A stretch of 36,290 bases of DNA, taken from Devosia insulae DS-56 (GTDB taxonomy: Bacteria; Pseudomonadota; Alphaproteobacteria; Rhizobiales; Devosiaceae). This document shows positions 11,629 to 22,570 of the stretch, piece by piece. The notes under the pieces were generated by a model. It was not told the DNA's origin. It made no database searches and saw nothing but the letters and a program-made list of their open reading frames with translations. The stretch lies in assembly GCF_000970465.2 (NCBI RefSeq), contig NZ_LAJE02000292.1:1-36290 (forward strand), read 5' to 3'. How positions within the stretch are numbered: position 1 is the stretch's first letter; each line of letters starts with the position of its first letter. The translations under genes were made by a program, and so were the position numbers.

Positions 11629-12618
11629 ATGTCTTCCGAGACTGCGTCTACTCCACCCACCGCCCGGCCAGGCTTTCGGCAGTTCGCCTGGGCCGGCATC
11701 GTGCTGGCGCTCGCCGGCGCCGCGTTTTTCGCCACCAAGGGCATCGTCATCAAGCTGGCTCTGCTCGAGGGCATCGACTCGGTGACGACGCTCACCTGGC
11801 GAATGATCGTCGCCGTGCCGATCTTTTTGACCGTCGGCATCCTCGGCTACCGCAAGAAGCTGGCCCAGCAGCCCCTGGGCGCCCCGCCGGTGCTCACCTG
11901 GCCCGTGCTGGTGCAGACCCTCGGCGTCGGCGTCATCGGCTATTATGTGGCGAGCTATCTCGACTTTTCGGCGCTCGAATACATCACCGCGCAGTTCGAC
12001 CGGCTGATCCTCTTGACCTATCCGTTCTTCGTCGTGTTGTTCGGTGCCATCTTCTTCAAGCGCAAGATCACCCTGCCGATGGTGGTGGCGCTGCTGGTGT
12101 CTTATCTCGGCATCGGCGTCATCTTCTGGCATGACCTCCGGATCGAAGGCGATAACGTGCTGCTCGGCGCCGCCCTGGTCTTCGGCTCGGCCATCGCCTA
12201 TGCCGCCTACCAGATCATGGCCAAGCCGCTGATCGACAAGCTCGGCCCGCAGCTCTTCACCTCCATCGCCATGAGCGGCGCCGGCCCGGCGGTGATCGCG
12301 CATTTCCTCTTCACCCACCCGGTGGGTGACTTGGCGGTGAGCGGCAACGGGTTCCTGTTGATGCTCGCCATCGGCACGGTCTCGACCGTGCTACCTGCCT
12401 ACTGCATCTCGGGCGCCATCGCGCTGATCGGCCCTGAACGCACTGCCATCATCGGCAATGTTTCGCCGGTGGTGACAGTCGGTCTCGCTATCTCCATCCT
12501 CGGCGAAGCGTTCACGCCATACCATGCGATCGGCACCGCCCTGGTGCTGGGTGGCGTCTTCCTGTTCACCCGCAAGGAAAAGCCCAAGGTGAAGGTGCTG
12601 GAGGAAAGCACGGCCTGA
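11629..12618 (+). CDS. EamA-family (DMT superfamily) transporter
   Basis: An inner-membrane carrier of the drug/metabolite transporter superfamily. The 329-residue protein has about ten hydrophobic segments in two EamA repeats, roughly 18-155 and 170-312. Typical blocks are AGAAFFATKGIVIKLAL in TM1, LILLTYPFFVVLFGAIFF closing repeat one, and PERTAIIGNVSPVVTVGLA near the end of repeat two. The cargo cannot be read from sequence; relatives export amino acids, metabolites or drugs. It stands alone, with an inverted repeat in its leader and an intrinsic terminator after it. Confidence 0.9.
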   Translation: MSSETASTPPTARPGFRQFAWAGIVLALAGAAFFATKGIVIKLALLEGIDSVTTLTWRMIVAVPIFLTVGILGYRKKLAQQPLGAPPVLTWPVLVQTLGVGVIGYYVASYLDFSALEYITAQFDRLILLTYPFFVVLFGAIFFKRKITLPMVVALLVSYLGIGVIFWHDLRIEGDNVLLGAALVFGSAIAYAAYQIMAKPLIDKLGPQLFTSIAMSGAGPAVIAHFLFTHPVGDLAVSGNGFLLMLAIGTVSTVLPAYCISGAIALIGPERTAIIGNVSPVVTVGLAISILGEAFTPYHAIGTALVLGGVFLFTRKEKPKVKVLEESTA

Positions 12619-12643
12619 GCGGCCTGCTCGACCCATAGCCAAC

Positions 12644-12668
12644 GCCCGCTCCGGCGGGCCTTTATGTT
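12644..12668 (+). terminator. Intrinsic terminator of the EamA gene
   Basis: A 6-bp GC stem, GCCCGC-TCCG-GCGGGC, is followed by CTTTATGTTT. It lies 26 nt after the stop at 12618. Confidence 0.75.
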
Positions 12669-12706
12669 TGCGTAGCCCCAGTTGATCGCCTCGCATAAAA
12701 AACACT

Positions 12707-12734
12707 GTTCATAATAAATTGAACGGTGTATAGT
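12707..12734 (+). promoter_or_regulatory. AT-rich promoter with inverted repeat before the membrane-protein gene
   Basis: GTTCA-N8-TGAAC (12707-12724) overlaps the place where a -35 would lie for the -10-like TATAGT at 12729-12734. The stretch is far more AT-rich than its surroundings. The predicted transcript start near 12741 suits the downstream start at 12760. The repeat may be an operator. Confidence 0.4.
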
Positions 12735-12759
12735 TTGCGCATCATCGATGGAGAAGACG

Positions 12760-13212
12760 ATGGCTCTGCTACGTTCTGGACTGGTGCTTTTTGTTTCGGT
12801 CACCCTCATGGCCGCTCTGACCCTTGGCGCCCTACTTGTTAGCACAGGCAATATCGGTGGCTGGCGGCTGGACACGAGCAGCGACTGGTCATTCCTGTTT
12901 CAGCTTTCGATTGTAACCCTGCCAACATCCATCCTTCTGGTCGTCCTGGCGTGGCGCGGCAGGCGACAGCCCTTGACGGACGGGGTGGCCCTGATGACCT
13001 GCATCGCCATCTTAGCGTGCCTCGTGGTCTACTTCTGGTGGAGCCTTTACCCTCCTCACTCAGGGCATGGCTACGCGATACTCGTTTGGATCTACGCTGG
13101 AATCGGTCTGGCAGCGCTCGTCCCTGCCTACCTGATCAGCTACCTGGCTCTTTGCCGCACTCCACTTCTACGTGGCCTTGCGCCACCGGCAAAAGCAAAG
13201 GGCGCCGCCTAA
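12760..13212 (+). CDS. Small integral membrane protein, function unknown
   Basis: The protein has about 150 residues and four hydrophobic helices: LVLFVSVTLMAALTLGALLV at the start, LFQLSIVTLPTSILLVVLAW, ALMTCIAILACLVVYFWWSL, and the segment around LVWIYAGIGLAALVPAYL. It ends in a short Ala/Lys tail. I recognise no family. The ATG at 12760 has GGAG seven bases upstream and suits the predicted promoter; the in-frame ATG at 12748 lacks a ribosome site. Codon use is less GC-extreme than in neighbouring genes, a hint of more recent arrival. It ends 51 nt from the convergent gene at 13264. Confidence 0.6.
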   Translation: MALLRSGLVLFVSVTLMAALTLGALLVSTGNIGGWRLDTSSDWSFLFQLSIVTLPTSILLVVLAWRGRRQPLTDGVALMTCIAILACLVVYFWWSLYPPHSGHGYAILVWIYAGIGLAALVPAYLISYLALCRTPLLRGLAPPAKAKGAA

Positions 13213-13263
13213 GGCAGGCACTGGAACATTCATGGGTCCGCAGCGGATCGGCCGCCCCGCGTG

Positions 13264-13701
13264 TTACATCCCGTCGCGCTCGCGCAGCAGGCCCAATTGC
13301 TCTGCCATGTACAGCTCGGCATCGTAATCACCGGCGAGGGTGGCGCGGAGCCAGTTGCCGCACGCCTCTTCCGGGTTGGTCGCCTGCTTGAGGATGTCGA
13401 CGATGCCGGTGGAGCCGGCGGCTTCGCTTTCCCCTGCGAGCGCCGGCGCTTCGCCCGAGGCGGCCAGCGTCGCGTCGAGCTCGTCGCGCACGATGACGTT
13501 GTTGGCCAGCCAGTTCTGGTGCGCCTCCATGTAGGCAACGTCGTAGTTCGCGGCCTCCCAGCAGAAATTGGCGGCCCCGTCCATCATCCCCCACAGCACG
13601 TAAACCTGCTGCAACAGCGCACCCTGCTGCACCTCCTGCGCCACTGCCAATTGCGGCAGCGGCATGAGCGCCAGTACGACAGCCAAAATCCTGAGTTTCA
13701 T
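13264..13701 (-). CDS. Periplasmic protein of unknown function
   Basis: The 145-residue protein starts with a clear signal peptide (MKLRILAVVLALMPLPQLA then VAQ), probably cleaved before EVQQG. The mature part is helical and acidic, with blocks such as AANFCWEAANYDVAYMEAHQ and EEACGNWLRATLAGDYDAEL. Its two cysteines could form one disulfide. The ATG at 13701 has GGGGGGA five bases upstream, which fixes the start. It lies beyond the sucB terminator on the same strand, so it is probably a separate unit. Confidence 0.75.
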   Translation of the reverse strand: MKLRILAVVLALMPLPQLAVAQEVQQGALLQQVYVLWGMMDGAANFCWEAANYDVAYMEAHQNWLANNVIVRDELDATLAASGEAPALAGESEAAGSTGIVDILKQATNPEEACGNWLRATLAGDYDAELYMAEQLGLLRERDGM

Positions 13702-13754
13702 GCCATCCCCCCGATGACACACTGTTCCTCAGCGCCGAGAATCTGTCCAGCATG

Positions 13755-13783
13755 CAAAGAAAAGGGCCCGCCGAAGCGAGCCC
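13755..13783 (-). terminator. Intrinsic terminator after sucB
   Basis: On the minus strand an 8-bp stem, GGGCTCGC / GCGGGCCC with one wobble, encloses a TTCG loop and is followed by TTTTCTTTG. It lies 25 nt past the sucB stop and ends the mdh-suc transcript. Confidence 0.88.
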
Positions 13784-13808
13784 TGAAACCTCTGCGCTGA
13801 CTGCCGGA

Positions 13809-15179
<1,371 letters not shown>

Positions 15180-15225
15180 CAGTTTGGTCCTTCAGTTTCT
15201 TGCCGCCGCTTCTTGGCGATTGCTG

Positions 15226-18219
15226 CTATTTGGCGAACGCTTCTTCGAGGAAGGCCTGCAACTGCTGCAGGTGCGTGCGCATCAGGCCGGTCGCCGTCGC
15301 CGCCGAGGCAGCACGGCCAACATAGTGCGGCCGGTCGCCCGGACGCCCCATCTGGTCCATCACCCAGTCGATATAGGGCTGGACGAACGCCCAGGCGCCC
15401 ATGTTCTTGGGTTCTTCCTGGCACCAGACGATCTCGGCGTTCTTGAACCGGTTGAGTTCGTCGAGCAGCGCTTTGGCCGGGAACGGGTAGAGCTGCTCGA
15501 GACGAAGCAGATACACGTCGTTGACGCCGCGCTTCTCGCGATCCTCGAGCAGATCGTAATAGACCTTGCCGGTGCAGAGGATCACTTTGCGGATCTCCTC
15601 GTCCGGCGCCAGCTTGATCGTCGTCTTGGGCACGCCCGGCGCTTCCGCATCGTCCCACAACAGGCGATGGAACGTCGATTCCGGCCCGAACTCGACCAGC
15701 CCCGACACCGCCTTCTTGTGGCGCAGCAGGCTCTTGGGCGTCATCAGCACCAGGGGCTTGCGGAAATCGCGCTTCATCTGCCGGCGCAGGATGTGGAAGT
15801 AGTTGGCCGGCGTCGTGCAGTTGGCGACCTGCATATTGTCTTCGGCGCAGCTCTGCAGATAGCGCTCGAGGCGAGCCGACGAGTGCTCCGGCCCCTGGCC
15901 TTCATAGCCATGCGGCAACAGCATCACGAGGCCACTCATGCGGAACCACTTGCGCTCGCCCGACGAGATGAACTGGTCGACCACCACCTGCGCGCCGTTG
16001 GCGAAATCGCCGAACTGCGCTTCCCACAAGGTCAGCGTCTTCGGCTCGGCCAGCGAATAGCCATACTCGAAGCCGAGCACCGCCTCTTCCGACAGCATCG
16101 AGTTGACGACCTCGTAGCGGGCCTGCAGCTCGGCGATGTTGTTGAGCGGTGTGTAGGTCTCGTCCTTGTCCTGATCGTACAGCACCGAGTGGCGCTGGCT
16201 GAAGGTGCCGCGCTCGACGTCCTGCCCCGAGAGTCGGACCGGATGGCCCTCCTCGAGCAGCGTCGCATAGGCCAGCGCTTCGCCGGTCGCCCAATCGATG
16301 CCCTCGCCCGACTCGATCGCGGCAAGCCGGTTGTCCATGAACCGCTTCACCGTCCTGTGGGCGTTGAAGCCGGCCGGAACCGTCGACAGCTTCTGGCCCA
16401 GATTGACCAGATCGGGGATGTCCACCCCGGTGTCGCCGCGGCGCGGGCCTTCGACGTCGGCGCGCTTCAGATCCTTCCACACGCCATCAAGCCAATCGGT
16501 CTTGTTGGGGCGGAAATCCTGCCCGGCCTCGAACTCGGCCTCGAGATGGGCCCGCCAATCGGCCTTCATCTTGTCGACATCGTCGGCCGACAGCACGCCT
16601 TCAGCGGCGAGGCGCTTCGAATAGATATCGAGCGTTGTCTCGTGGCTGCGGATCTTGGAATACATCAGCGGCTGGGTGAAGCTCGGCTCGTCGCCTTCGT
16701 TATGGCCGAAGCGGCGATAACAGAAGATGTCGATCACCACCGGCCGGGCGAAGCGCTGCCGGAACTCGGTGGCGACCTTGGCCACATAAACCACCGCTTC
16801 CGGGTCATCGCCGTTCACGTGGAACACCGGCGCCTCGATCATCTTGGCGACGTCGGTCGGGTACGGCGAGGAGCGCGAATACATCGGCGACGTGGTGAAA
16901 CCGATCTGGTTGTTGATCACCACATGGATCGAACCACCGGTACGGTGCCCCTTCAGCCCGGAGAGCCCCAGGCATTCGGCAATCACGCCCTGGCCGGCAA
17001 ATGCCGCATCACCATGCAGCAGCAGCGGCAGCACCACCGAGCGATCGGTCTGGCGCGTATCGGCGATGAACCGCCCATCGACCGCCGAGCGCTGGTCCTG
17101 CTTGGCGCGCGCCTTGCCCAGCACCACCGGATCGACGATCTCGAGATGCGACGGGTTGGCGGTGAGGCTCAGATGCACGTTATTGCCGTCGAACTCACGG
17201 TCGGCCGAAGCACCCAGGTGGTACTTCACGTCGCCCGAGCCTTCGACTTCCTCGGGGTAGAAGGCGCCGCCCTTGAACTCGTGGAACAGCGCCCGATGGG
17301 GCTTGGCCAGCACCTGGGTGAGGACGTTCAGCCGGCCGCGATGCGCCATGCCAAGCACGATGTCCTTCACCCCCAGCGAACCGCCGCGCTTGATGATCTG
17401 CTCGAGCGCCGGGATCAGCGCCTCCGAGCCATCGAGACCGAAGCGCTTGGTGCCGGTGAACTTGACGTCGAGGAACTTCTCAAAGCCCTCGGCTTCGACC
17501 AGCTTGTTGAGGATCGCCTTCTTGCCCTCGGGCGTGAACTTGATCTCCTTGTCCGGCCCTTCCATGCGCTCCTGGATCCACTGCTTGGCTTCGGGATCGG
17601 AGATGTGCATGAACTCGACGCCGACGGTCGAGCAATAGGTCCGCTTCAGGATCTCCAGCATCTGGGGAACCGTCGCGTATTCGAGGCCCAGATAGTTGTC
17701 GATGAAGATCTTGCGGCCGTAATCGGCTTCGGTGAAGCCGTAGGTTTGGGGATCGAGCTCGGGCGCCGGATCGTCGGCCTTCATCTTCAACGGGTCGAGA
17801 TCGGCATGCAGGTGCCCGCGCATGCGGTAGGCGCGGATCATCATGATGGCGTGGATCGAGTCGCGCGTCGCCTGCAGCACGTCGATGGCGGTCGGCGCCG
17901 GGGCGCCGGCGACCTTGGCCTTCTCGACCACCGCCTTCTGCACCTTGACCTGGATCTCGCCCCAGTTGCCGTCGAGCGCCGAAACCAGCTCGCCATTGGC
18001 CGACTGCGGCCAATCCTGGCGCTGCCAGCTTGGTCCCTCGGCATTCTTGTCGATGTCGGCGGGAGCATCCTCGAGCCGATCGAAATACGACGCCCAGGTC
18101 GGATCGATCGAGGCCGGATCGGCCTTGTAGCGGGCATACAGCCCTTCGATGTAATCGGCGTTGCCGCCATAGAGGAAAGAAGAGAGCAAGAACTGTTCGT
18201 TCTTTTCTTGTCGGGTCAT
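15226..18219 (-). CDS. sucA: 2-oxoglutarate dehydrogenase E1 component
   Basis: Thiamine-diphosphate-dependent E1, which decarboxylates 2-oxoglutarate and succinylates the E2 lipoyl arm. The 997-residue protein has an N-terminal E2-contact segment (FLYGGNADYIEGLYARYK, 15-32), the substrate segment MAHRGRLNVL (291-300), and the cofactor/Mg site HGDAAFAGQGV (402-412) with NNQIGFTT (436-443). The C-terminal part has CYRRFGHNEGDEP and the late block CQEEPKNMGAW. Length is typical. Its start lies 215 nt after sucD, and that gap holds two hairpins, so its level may be set separately from sucCD. Confidence 0.98.
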   Translation of the reverse strand: MTRQEKNEQFLLSSFLYGGNADYIEGLYARYKADPASIDPTWASYFDRLEDAPADIDKNAEGPSWQRQDWPQSANGELVSALDGNWGEIQVKVQKAVVEKAKVAGAPAPTAIDVLQATRDSIHAIMMIRAYRMRGHLHADLDPLKMKADDPAPELDPQTYGFTEADYGRKIFIDNYLGLEYATVPQMLEILKRTYCSTVGVEFMHISDPEAKQWIQERMEGPDKEIKFTPEGKKAILNKLVEAEGFEKFLDVKFTGTKRFGLDGSEALIPALEQIIKRGGSLGVKDIVLGMAHRGRLNVLTQVLAKPHRALFHEFKGGAFYPEEVEGSGDVKYHLGASADREFDGNNVHLSLTANPSHLEIVDPVVLGKARAKQDQRSAVDGRFIADTRQTDRSVVLPLLLHGDAAFAGQGVIAECLGLSGLKGHRTGGSIHVVINNQIGFTTSPMYSRSSPYPTDVAKMIEAPVFHVNGDDPEAVVYVAKVATEFRQRFARPVVIDIFCYRRFGHNEGDEPSFTQPLMYSKIRSHETTLDIYSKRLAAEGVLSADDVDKMKADWRAHLEAEFEAGQDFRPNKTDWLDGVWKDLKRADVEGPRRGDTGVDIPDLVNLGQKLSTVPAGFNAHRTVKRFMDNRLAAIESGEGIDWATGEALAYATLLEEGHPVRLSGQDVERGTFSQRHSVLYDQDKDETYTPLNNIAELQARYEVVNSMLSEEAVLGFEYGYSLAEPKTLTLWEAQFGDFANGAQVVVDQFISSGERKWFRMSGLVMLLPHGYEGQGPEHSSARLERYLQSCAEDNMQVANCTTPANYFHILRRQMKRDFRKPLVLMTPKSLLRHKKAVSGLVEFGPESTFHRLLWDDAEAPGVPKTTIKLAPDEEIRKVILCTGKVYYDLLEDREKRGVNDVYLLRLEQLYPFPAKALLDELNRFKNAEIVWCQEEPKNMGAWAFVQPYIDWVMDQMGRPGDRPHYVGRAASAATATGLMRTHLQQLQAFLEEAFAK

Positions 18220-18335
18220 GTCCAGCGTCGCGAGGCGTGAACCCCGCCATCCTTCTCAAACGCCCGGGAAATGCTCGACCGGGCCCTTCTTGCGTCGCGG
18301 GCCAACCTGCCCGCAACTTCTTTGTTTGACGTTAA

Positions 18336-18357
18336 GGCGCGGGAAACCACCCGCGCC
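18336..18357 (-). other. GC-rich hairpin in the sucD-sucA gap
   Basis: A perfect 8-bp stem GGCGCGGG / CCCGCGCC around a 6-nt loop lies 116 nt before the sucA start. On the minus strand it is followed by TTAACGT, not a U-tract, so it is more likely an mRNA stabiliser or weak attenuator than a full terminator. Confidence 0.6.
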
Positions 18358-18370
18358 CCGTCTTTCCATA

Positions 18371-18413
18371 GCGCTTTCAGGAAAAGTTGCAGACTTTTCC
18401 GGTTCGAAAGCGC
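18371..18413. repeat. Nested palindromic repeat in the sucD-sucA gap
   Basis: Two perfect 8-bp stems are nested: GCGCTTTC (18371-18378) pairs with GAAAGCGC (18406-18413), and GGAAAAGT (18380-18387) pairs with ACTTTTCC (18393-18400) around a 5-nt loop. The form resembles GCGCTTTCC-GGAAAAGT intergenic palindromes common in Rhizobiales genomes. It lies 21 nt past the sucD stop. Confidence 0.8.
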
Positions 18414-18434
18414 GTCTACAGACCAACCCTCGCC

Positions 18435-19343
18435 TCAGCCTTTTAGTACGTCGGCTAGGGTTTGGCCAATCCTCGCAGGCGACTGCGACACCTTTATGCC
18501 CGCCCGTTCCATTGCCGAAATCTTGTCTTCGGCGCCGCCCTTGCCACCCGAGATCACGGCACCGGCGTGGCCCATGGTCCGGCCGGCCGGAGCCGTGCGC
18601 CCCGCGATGAAGCCGGCCATCGGCTTTTTGCGGCCGCGCTTGGCTTCGTCGATCAGGAACTGCGCGGCGTCTTCCTCGGCGGAACCGCCGATTTCGCCGA
18701 TCATGATGATGGATTTGGTGGCTTCGTCGGCGAGGAACATCTCGAGCATATCGATGAACTCGGTGCCCTTGACCGGATCGCCGCCGATGCCGACCGCAGT
18801 GGTCTGGCCGAGCCCGGCATTGGTGGTCTGGAACACCGCTTCATAGGTAAGCGTGCCGGAGCGGGAAACAATGCCCACCGAGCCCTTGGAAAAGATCGAA
18901 CCCGGCATGATGCCGATCTTGCACTCTTCCGGCGTCAGGACGCCCGGGCAGTTGGGCCCGAGCAGCCGCGACTTGGATTTGTCGAGCCTGGCCTTCACCC
19001 GCACCATGTCGAGCACCGGGATACCCTCGGTGATGCAGACGATCAGCGGGATCTCGGCATCGATCGCCTCGATGATGGCGTCGGCGGCGCCCGGCGGCGG
19101 CACATAGACCACCGAGGCGGTAGCGCCGGTGCGCTCCTTGCCTTCGGCGACCGTCGCGAAGACCGGCAGCGTGGCGGAGCCGTCGAGCCCCGAGGTCCAT
19201 ACCTCACCGGCCTTCTTGGGGTTCACACCGCCCACCATCTTGGTGCCGTAATACGCCAGCGCCTGCTCGGTATGGAACGTGCCGGTCTTGCCGGTCAGCC
19301 CCTGCACCAGGACGCGAGTGTCTTTGTTGACGAGAATCGACAT
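18435..19343 (-). CDS. sucD: Succinyl-CoA synthetase alpha subunit (ADP-forming)
   Basis: The alpha subunit binds CoA and carries the phosphohistidine in the substrate-level phosphorylation step of the TCA cycle. The 302-residue protein has the N-terminal CoA-binding Rossmann fold with [17 protein letters not shown] (13-29), the [10 protein letters not shown] loop (about 160-169) and the active-site [10 protein letters not shown] with His259. Length and ends are typical. It follows sucC by 16 nt and is surely co-translated with it. Confidence 0.98.
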   Translation of the reverse strand: MSILVNKDTRVLVQGLTGKTGTFHTEQALAYYGTKMVGGVNPKKAGEVWTSGLDGSATLPVFATVAEGKERTGATASVVYVPPPGAADAIIEAIDAEIPLIVCITEGIPVLDMVRVKARLDKSKSRLLGPNCPGVLTPEECKIGIMPGSIFSKGSVGIVSRSGTLTYEAVFQTTNAGLGQTTAVGIGGDPVKGTEFIDMLEMFLADEATKSIIMIGEIGGSAEEDAAQFLIDEAKRGRKKPMAGFIAGRTAPAGRTMGHAGAVISGGKGGAEDKISAMERAGIKVSQSPARIGQTLADVLKG

Positions 19344-19359
19344 TGCTTGTTCCTGGGGC

Positions 19360-20556
19360 TCAGCGGGTCTTAACGGCAGCGACGATCTTCTGCGCCGCGT
19401 CGTCGAGGTCGTCGGCCGAGATCACATCGAGGCCGGATGAGTTGAGGATGGCTTTGCCTTCCTTGACGTTGGTGCCTTCGAGGCGCACCACCAGCGGCAC
19501 CTTGAGGCCGACTTCCTTCACCGCCGCGATCACGCCTTCGGCGATGATGTCGCAGCGCATGATGCCGCCGAAAATGTTGACCAGGATGCCTTTGACAGCC
19601 GGGTCGGCAGTGATGATCTTGAAGGCCGCCGTCACCTTCTCCTTACTGGCGCCACCGCCCACATCGAGGAAGTTGGCAGGCTCGGCGCCATAGAGCTTGA
19701 TGATATCCATCGTCGCCATGGCGAGGCCGGCGCCGTTGACCATGCAACCGATATTGCCGTCGAGCGCCACATAGGCGAGGTCGAACTTCGACGCCTCGAT
19801 CTCCTTGGCGTCCTCTTCGGTGAGGTCGCGCAGCGGGGCCAGTTCGGCGTGCCGGAAGGACGCATTGTTGTCAAAGCTCACCTTGGCGTCGAGCACGCGG
19901 AGGTGCCCGTTGGCCATGACGATCAGCGGGTTCACTTCGAGCAGCGACATATCGGTCTCGACGAACGCCTTGTAGAGCGCCGGGAACACCGACTTGGCGT
20001 CTTCCGCCGCCGAGCCGTCGAGCTGCAGCGCTGCAACGATCTCGGCCACGTCCTTGGCGCTCACGCCCACCGTCGGATCGATATCGACCGCGATGATCTT
20101 TTCCGGCGTGTCATGCGCCACCGCCTCGATGTCCATGCCGCCTTCGGTGGAGACGACGAACGACACACGGCCGGTGGAGCGATCGACCAGCAGCGAGCAG
20201 TAGAGCTCGCGCGCGATATCGGCGCCATCTTCGATATAGAGCCGGTTGACCTGCTTGCCGGCCGGACCGGTCTGCTTGGTCACCAGGGTATTGCCCAGCA
20301 TTTCCTTGGCATTGGCAGCGACTTCCGCCGCCGACTTGGCGAGCCGCACGCCGCCCTTGGCATCGGCCGGCAGTTCCTTGAACTTGCCCTTGCCGCGCCC
20401 GCCGGCATGGATCTGCGACTTCACCACATAGAGCGGTCCGGGCAGCTCCAGCGCCGCAGCTTCCGCTTCGTGCGGCGTGAAGATCGCCACCCCGTCGGCC
20501 ACCGGCAACCCGTAGGTCTTCAGCAGCGCCTTGGCCTGGTGTTCGTGGATGTTCAT
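19360..20556 (-). CDS. sucC: Succinyl-CoA synthetase beta subunit (ADP-forming)
   Basis: The beta subunit has an ATP-grasp domain for nucleotide and a C-terminal CoA-ligase domain. The 398-residue protein starts [19 protein letters not shown], as expected. Further markers are [14 protein letters not shown] (46-59), the metal-site segment [38 protein letters not shown] and the late VVRLEGTNV. Length is typical. It lies 152 nt downstream of mdh; that gap carries a strong hairpin, so the pair may have its own expression level. Confidence 0.98.
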   Translation of the reverse strand: MNIHEHQAKALLKTYGLPVADGVAIFTPHEAEAAALELPGPLYVVKSQIHAGGRGKGKFKELPADAKGGVRLAKSAAEVAANAKEMLGNTLVTKQTGPAGKQVNRLYIEDGADIARELYCSLLVDRSTGRVSFVVSTEGGMDIEAVAHDTPEKIIAVDIDPTVGVSAKDVAEIVAALQLDGSAAEDAKSVFPALYKAFVETDMSLLEVNPLIVMANGHLRVLDAKVSFDNNASFRHAELAPLRDLTEEDAKEIEASKFDLAYVALDGNIGCMVNGAGLAMATMDIIKLYGAEPANFLDVGGGASKEKVTAAFKIITADPAVKGILVNIFGGIMRCDIIAEGVIAAVKEVGLKVPLVVRLEGTNVKEGKAILNSSGLDVISADDLDDAAQKIVAAVKTR

Positions 20557-20680
20557 GTCTACCTACCGCCTTGTATCGGAAGCTCTCCCACCCGCCGGGT
20601 CGTTCCCCCGCCTTGCGGGATGCTCAACAATGGTGGAGTGGGTTTGAAGTCCCCGCGCCGTTGCAGGGAGCACCAGGGTG

Positions 20681-20701
20681 GGGGCCGGTCGAACCGGCCC
20701 C
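20681..20701 (-). other. Strong hairpin between mdh and sucC
   Basis: A perfect 9-bp stem GGGGCCGGT / ACCGGCCCC with a 3-nt loop starts 7 nt past the mdh stop. The minus-strand sequence after it has no U-tract. It could lessen read-through into sucCD or protect the 3' end of mdh mRNA. Confidence 0.65.
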
Positions 20702-20708
20702 GCACAAA

Positions 20709-21755
<1,047 letters not shown>

Positions 21756-21821
21756 CTAACGCTGCCGATCTGCAGCGATTGCATGGCTTGCCTATTTGCT
21801 GAGCAACTTGCCGCCTGGCAA

Positions 21822-21866
21822 TTGACGAAGGGGATCACCACACCTAATTATGACCACATGTAGTCA
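21822..21866 (+). promoter_or_regulatory. Promoter and operator of the toxin-antitoxin operon
   Basis: TTGACG (21822-21827), a 17-nt spacer and TAATTA (21845-21850) form a near-consensus promoter. Directly after it a 16-nt palindrome with one mismatched pair (21851-21866, TGACCACATGTAGTCA) covers the expected transcript start. A GGAGG ribosome site follows at 21870-21874. This layout fits autorepression by the antitoxin. Confidence 0.7.
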
Positions 21867-21881
21867 CACGGAGGCTTTGCC

Positions 21882-22127
21882 GTGAAGCAGATGCAGGCCC
21901 GCGAGGCCAAGGCCAAGTTCGCTGAGTTGTTGCATAGCGCAGAACAGGGAGAGCCTATCACAATCACTCGCCATGGCACTCCCGTGGCAATGATCGTGCC
22001 TTTCGCCAAAGGCGAGGAGATGTATTCCCTAGAGGCTAATCGCACCTTCATTGAGCATTTGCTGGCTTTTCCGGGACCGCTCGAAGTCGACAAGGACCGC
22101 AGGCCGCCGCGTGAGATTGAGCTTTGA
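21882..22127 (+). CDS. Phd/YefM-family antitoxin
   Basis: An 81-residue antitoxin of the prevent-host-death group. The N-terminal half has the family pattern: MQAREAKAKFAELLHSAEQGEPITITRHG followed by PVAMIVPF, the fold that dimerises and binds operator DNA. The acidic/proline C-terminal tail (about 50-81) should wrap the toxin. The GTG at 21882 is chosen because GGAGG lies seven bases upstream; the ATG three codons later is possible. The end overlaps the toxin start by four bases (TTGA), implying coupled translation. The pair lies between zapE and mdh, which are usually neighbours, so it is probably an insertion. Confidence 0.9.
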   Translation: MKQMQAREAKAKFAELLHSAEQGEPITITRHGTPVAMIVPFAKGEEMYSLEANRTFIEHLLAFPGPLEVDKDRRPPREIEL

Positions 22128-22570
22128 CGACGCAGTACCTGCTCGATACCTCGGTCGTGTCGTCAATCGCGCCGGGTCGTGCCGGTATGGACGAGGGCTT
22201 TCTCAACTGGCTGATCGTCACGCTGCCGCGCACACACATGTCGAGTGTCAGCGTCTTTGAGATCGAGCAGGGCATCTGCAAGCTTGAGCGCGCCGGAGCC
22301 CGGGCCCGCGCGGAAGTGATGCGTCAGTGGCTGGGGCGCCTGCTCGAGCAATTCAACGGCACCCGCATGCTACCCATGGATGCGGAAGTCGCCCGCGAGG
22401 CCGGCCGGCTTTCAGACTGGGCCCTCGCTCGAGGAGTGCACCCGGGTACGGCGGATATCATGATAGCCGCAACGGCCACGACCCACGGCCTGGTGCTGCT
22501 GACGCATAACCTGAAGCACTTCGTCCCGTTGGAGATCGACGCGATCGACCCCTCCACGCTGCCCGGCTAG
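22124..22570 (+). CDS. PIN-domain VapC-like toxin
   Basis: A 148-residue PIN-domain ribonuclease toxin; relatives cleave tRNA or other RNA when freed from antitoxin. The first acidic residue is Asp8 (YLLDTSVVS), the second Glu46 (VFEIEQG), and the third Asp111 in the HPGTADIMIAATA helix. The closing strand reads LLTHNLKHF, with His where many VapCs have the fourth acidic residue; this also occurs in FitB-like members, so activity is not excluded. The TTG start overlaps the antitoxin stop. The 3' end overlaps the convergent zapE end by four bases. Confidence 0.9.
   Translation: MTTQYLLDTSVVSSIAPGRAGMDEGFLNWLIVTLPRTHMSSVSVFEIEQGICKLERAGARARAEVMRQWLGRLLEQFNGTRMLPMDAEVAREAGRLSDWALARGVHPGTADIMIAATATTHGLVLLTHNLKHFVPLEIDAIDPSTLPG

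Noticed and set aside
18401-18415. GGTTCGAA-like string resembling a tRNA T-loop
   Set aside because: It belongs to the nested palindrome; no acceptor, D or anticodon arms surround it. No tRNA or rRNA gene was seen in the window.
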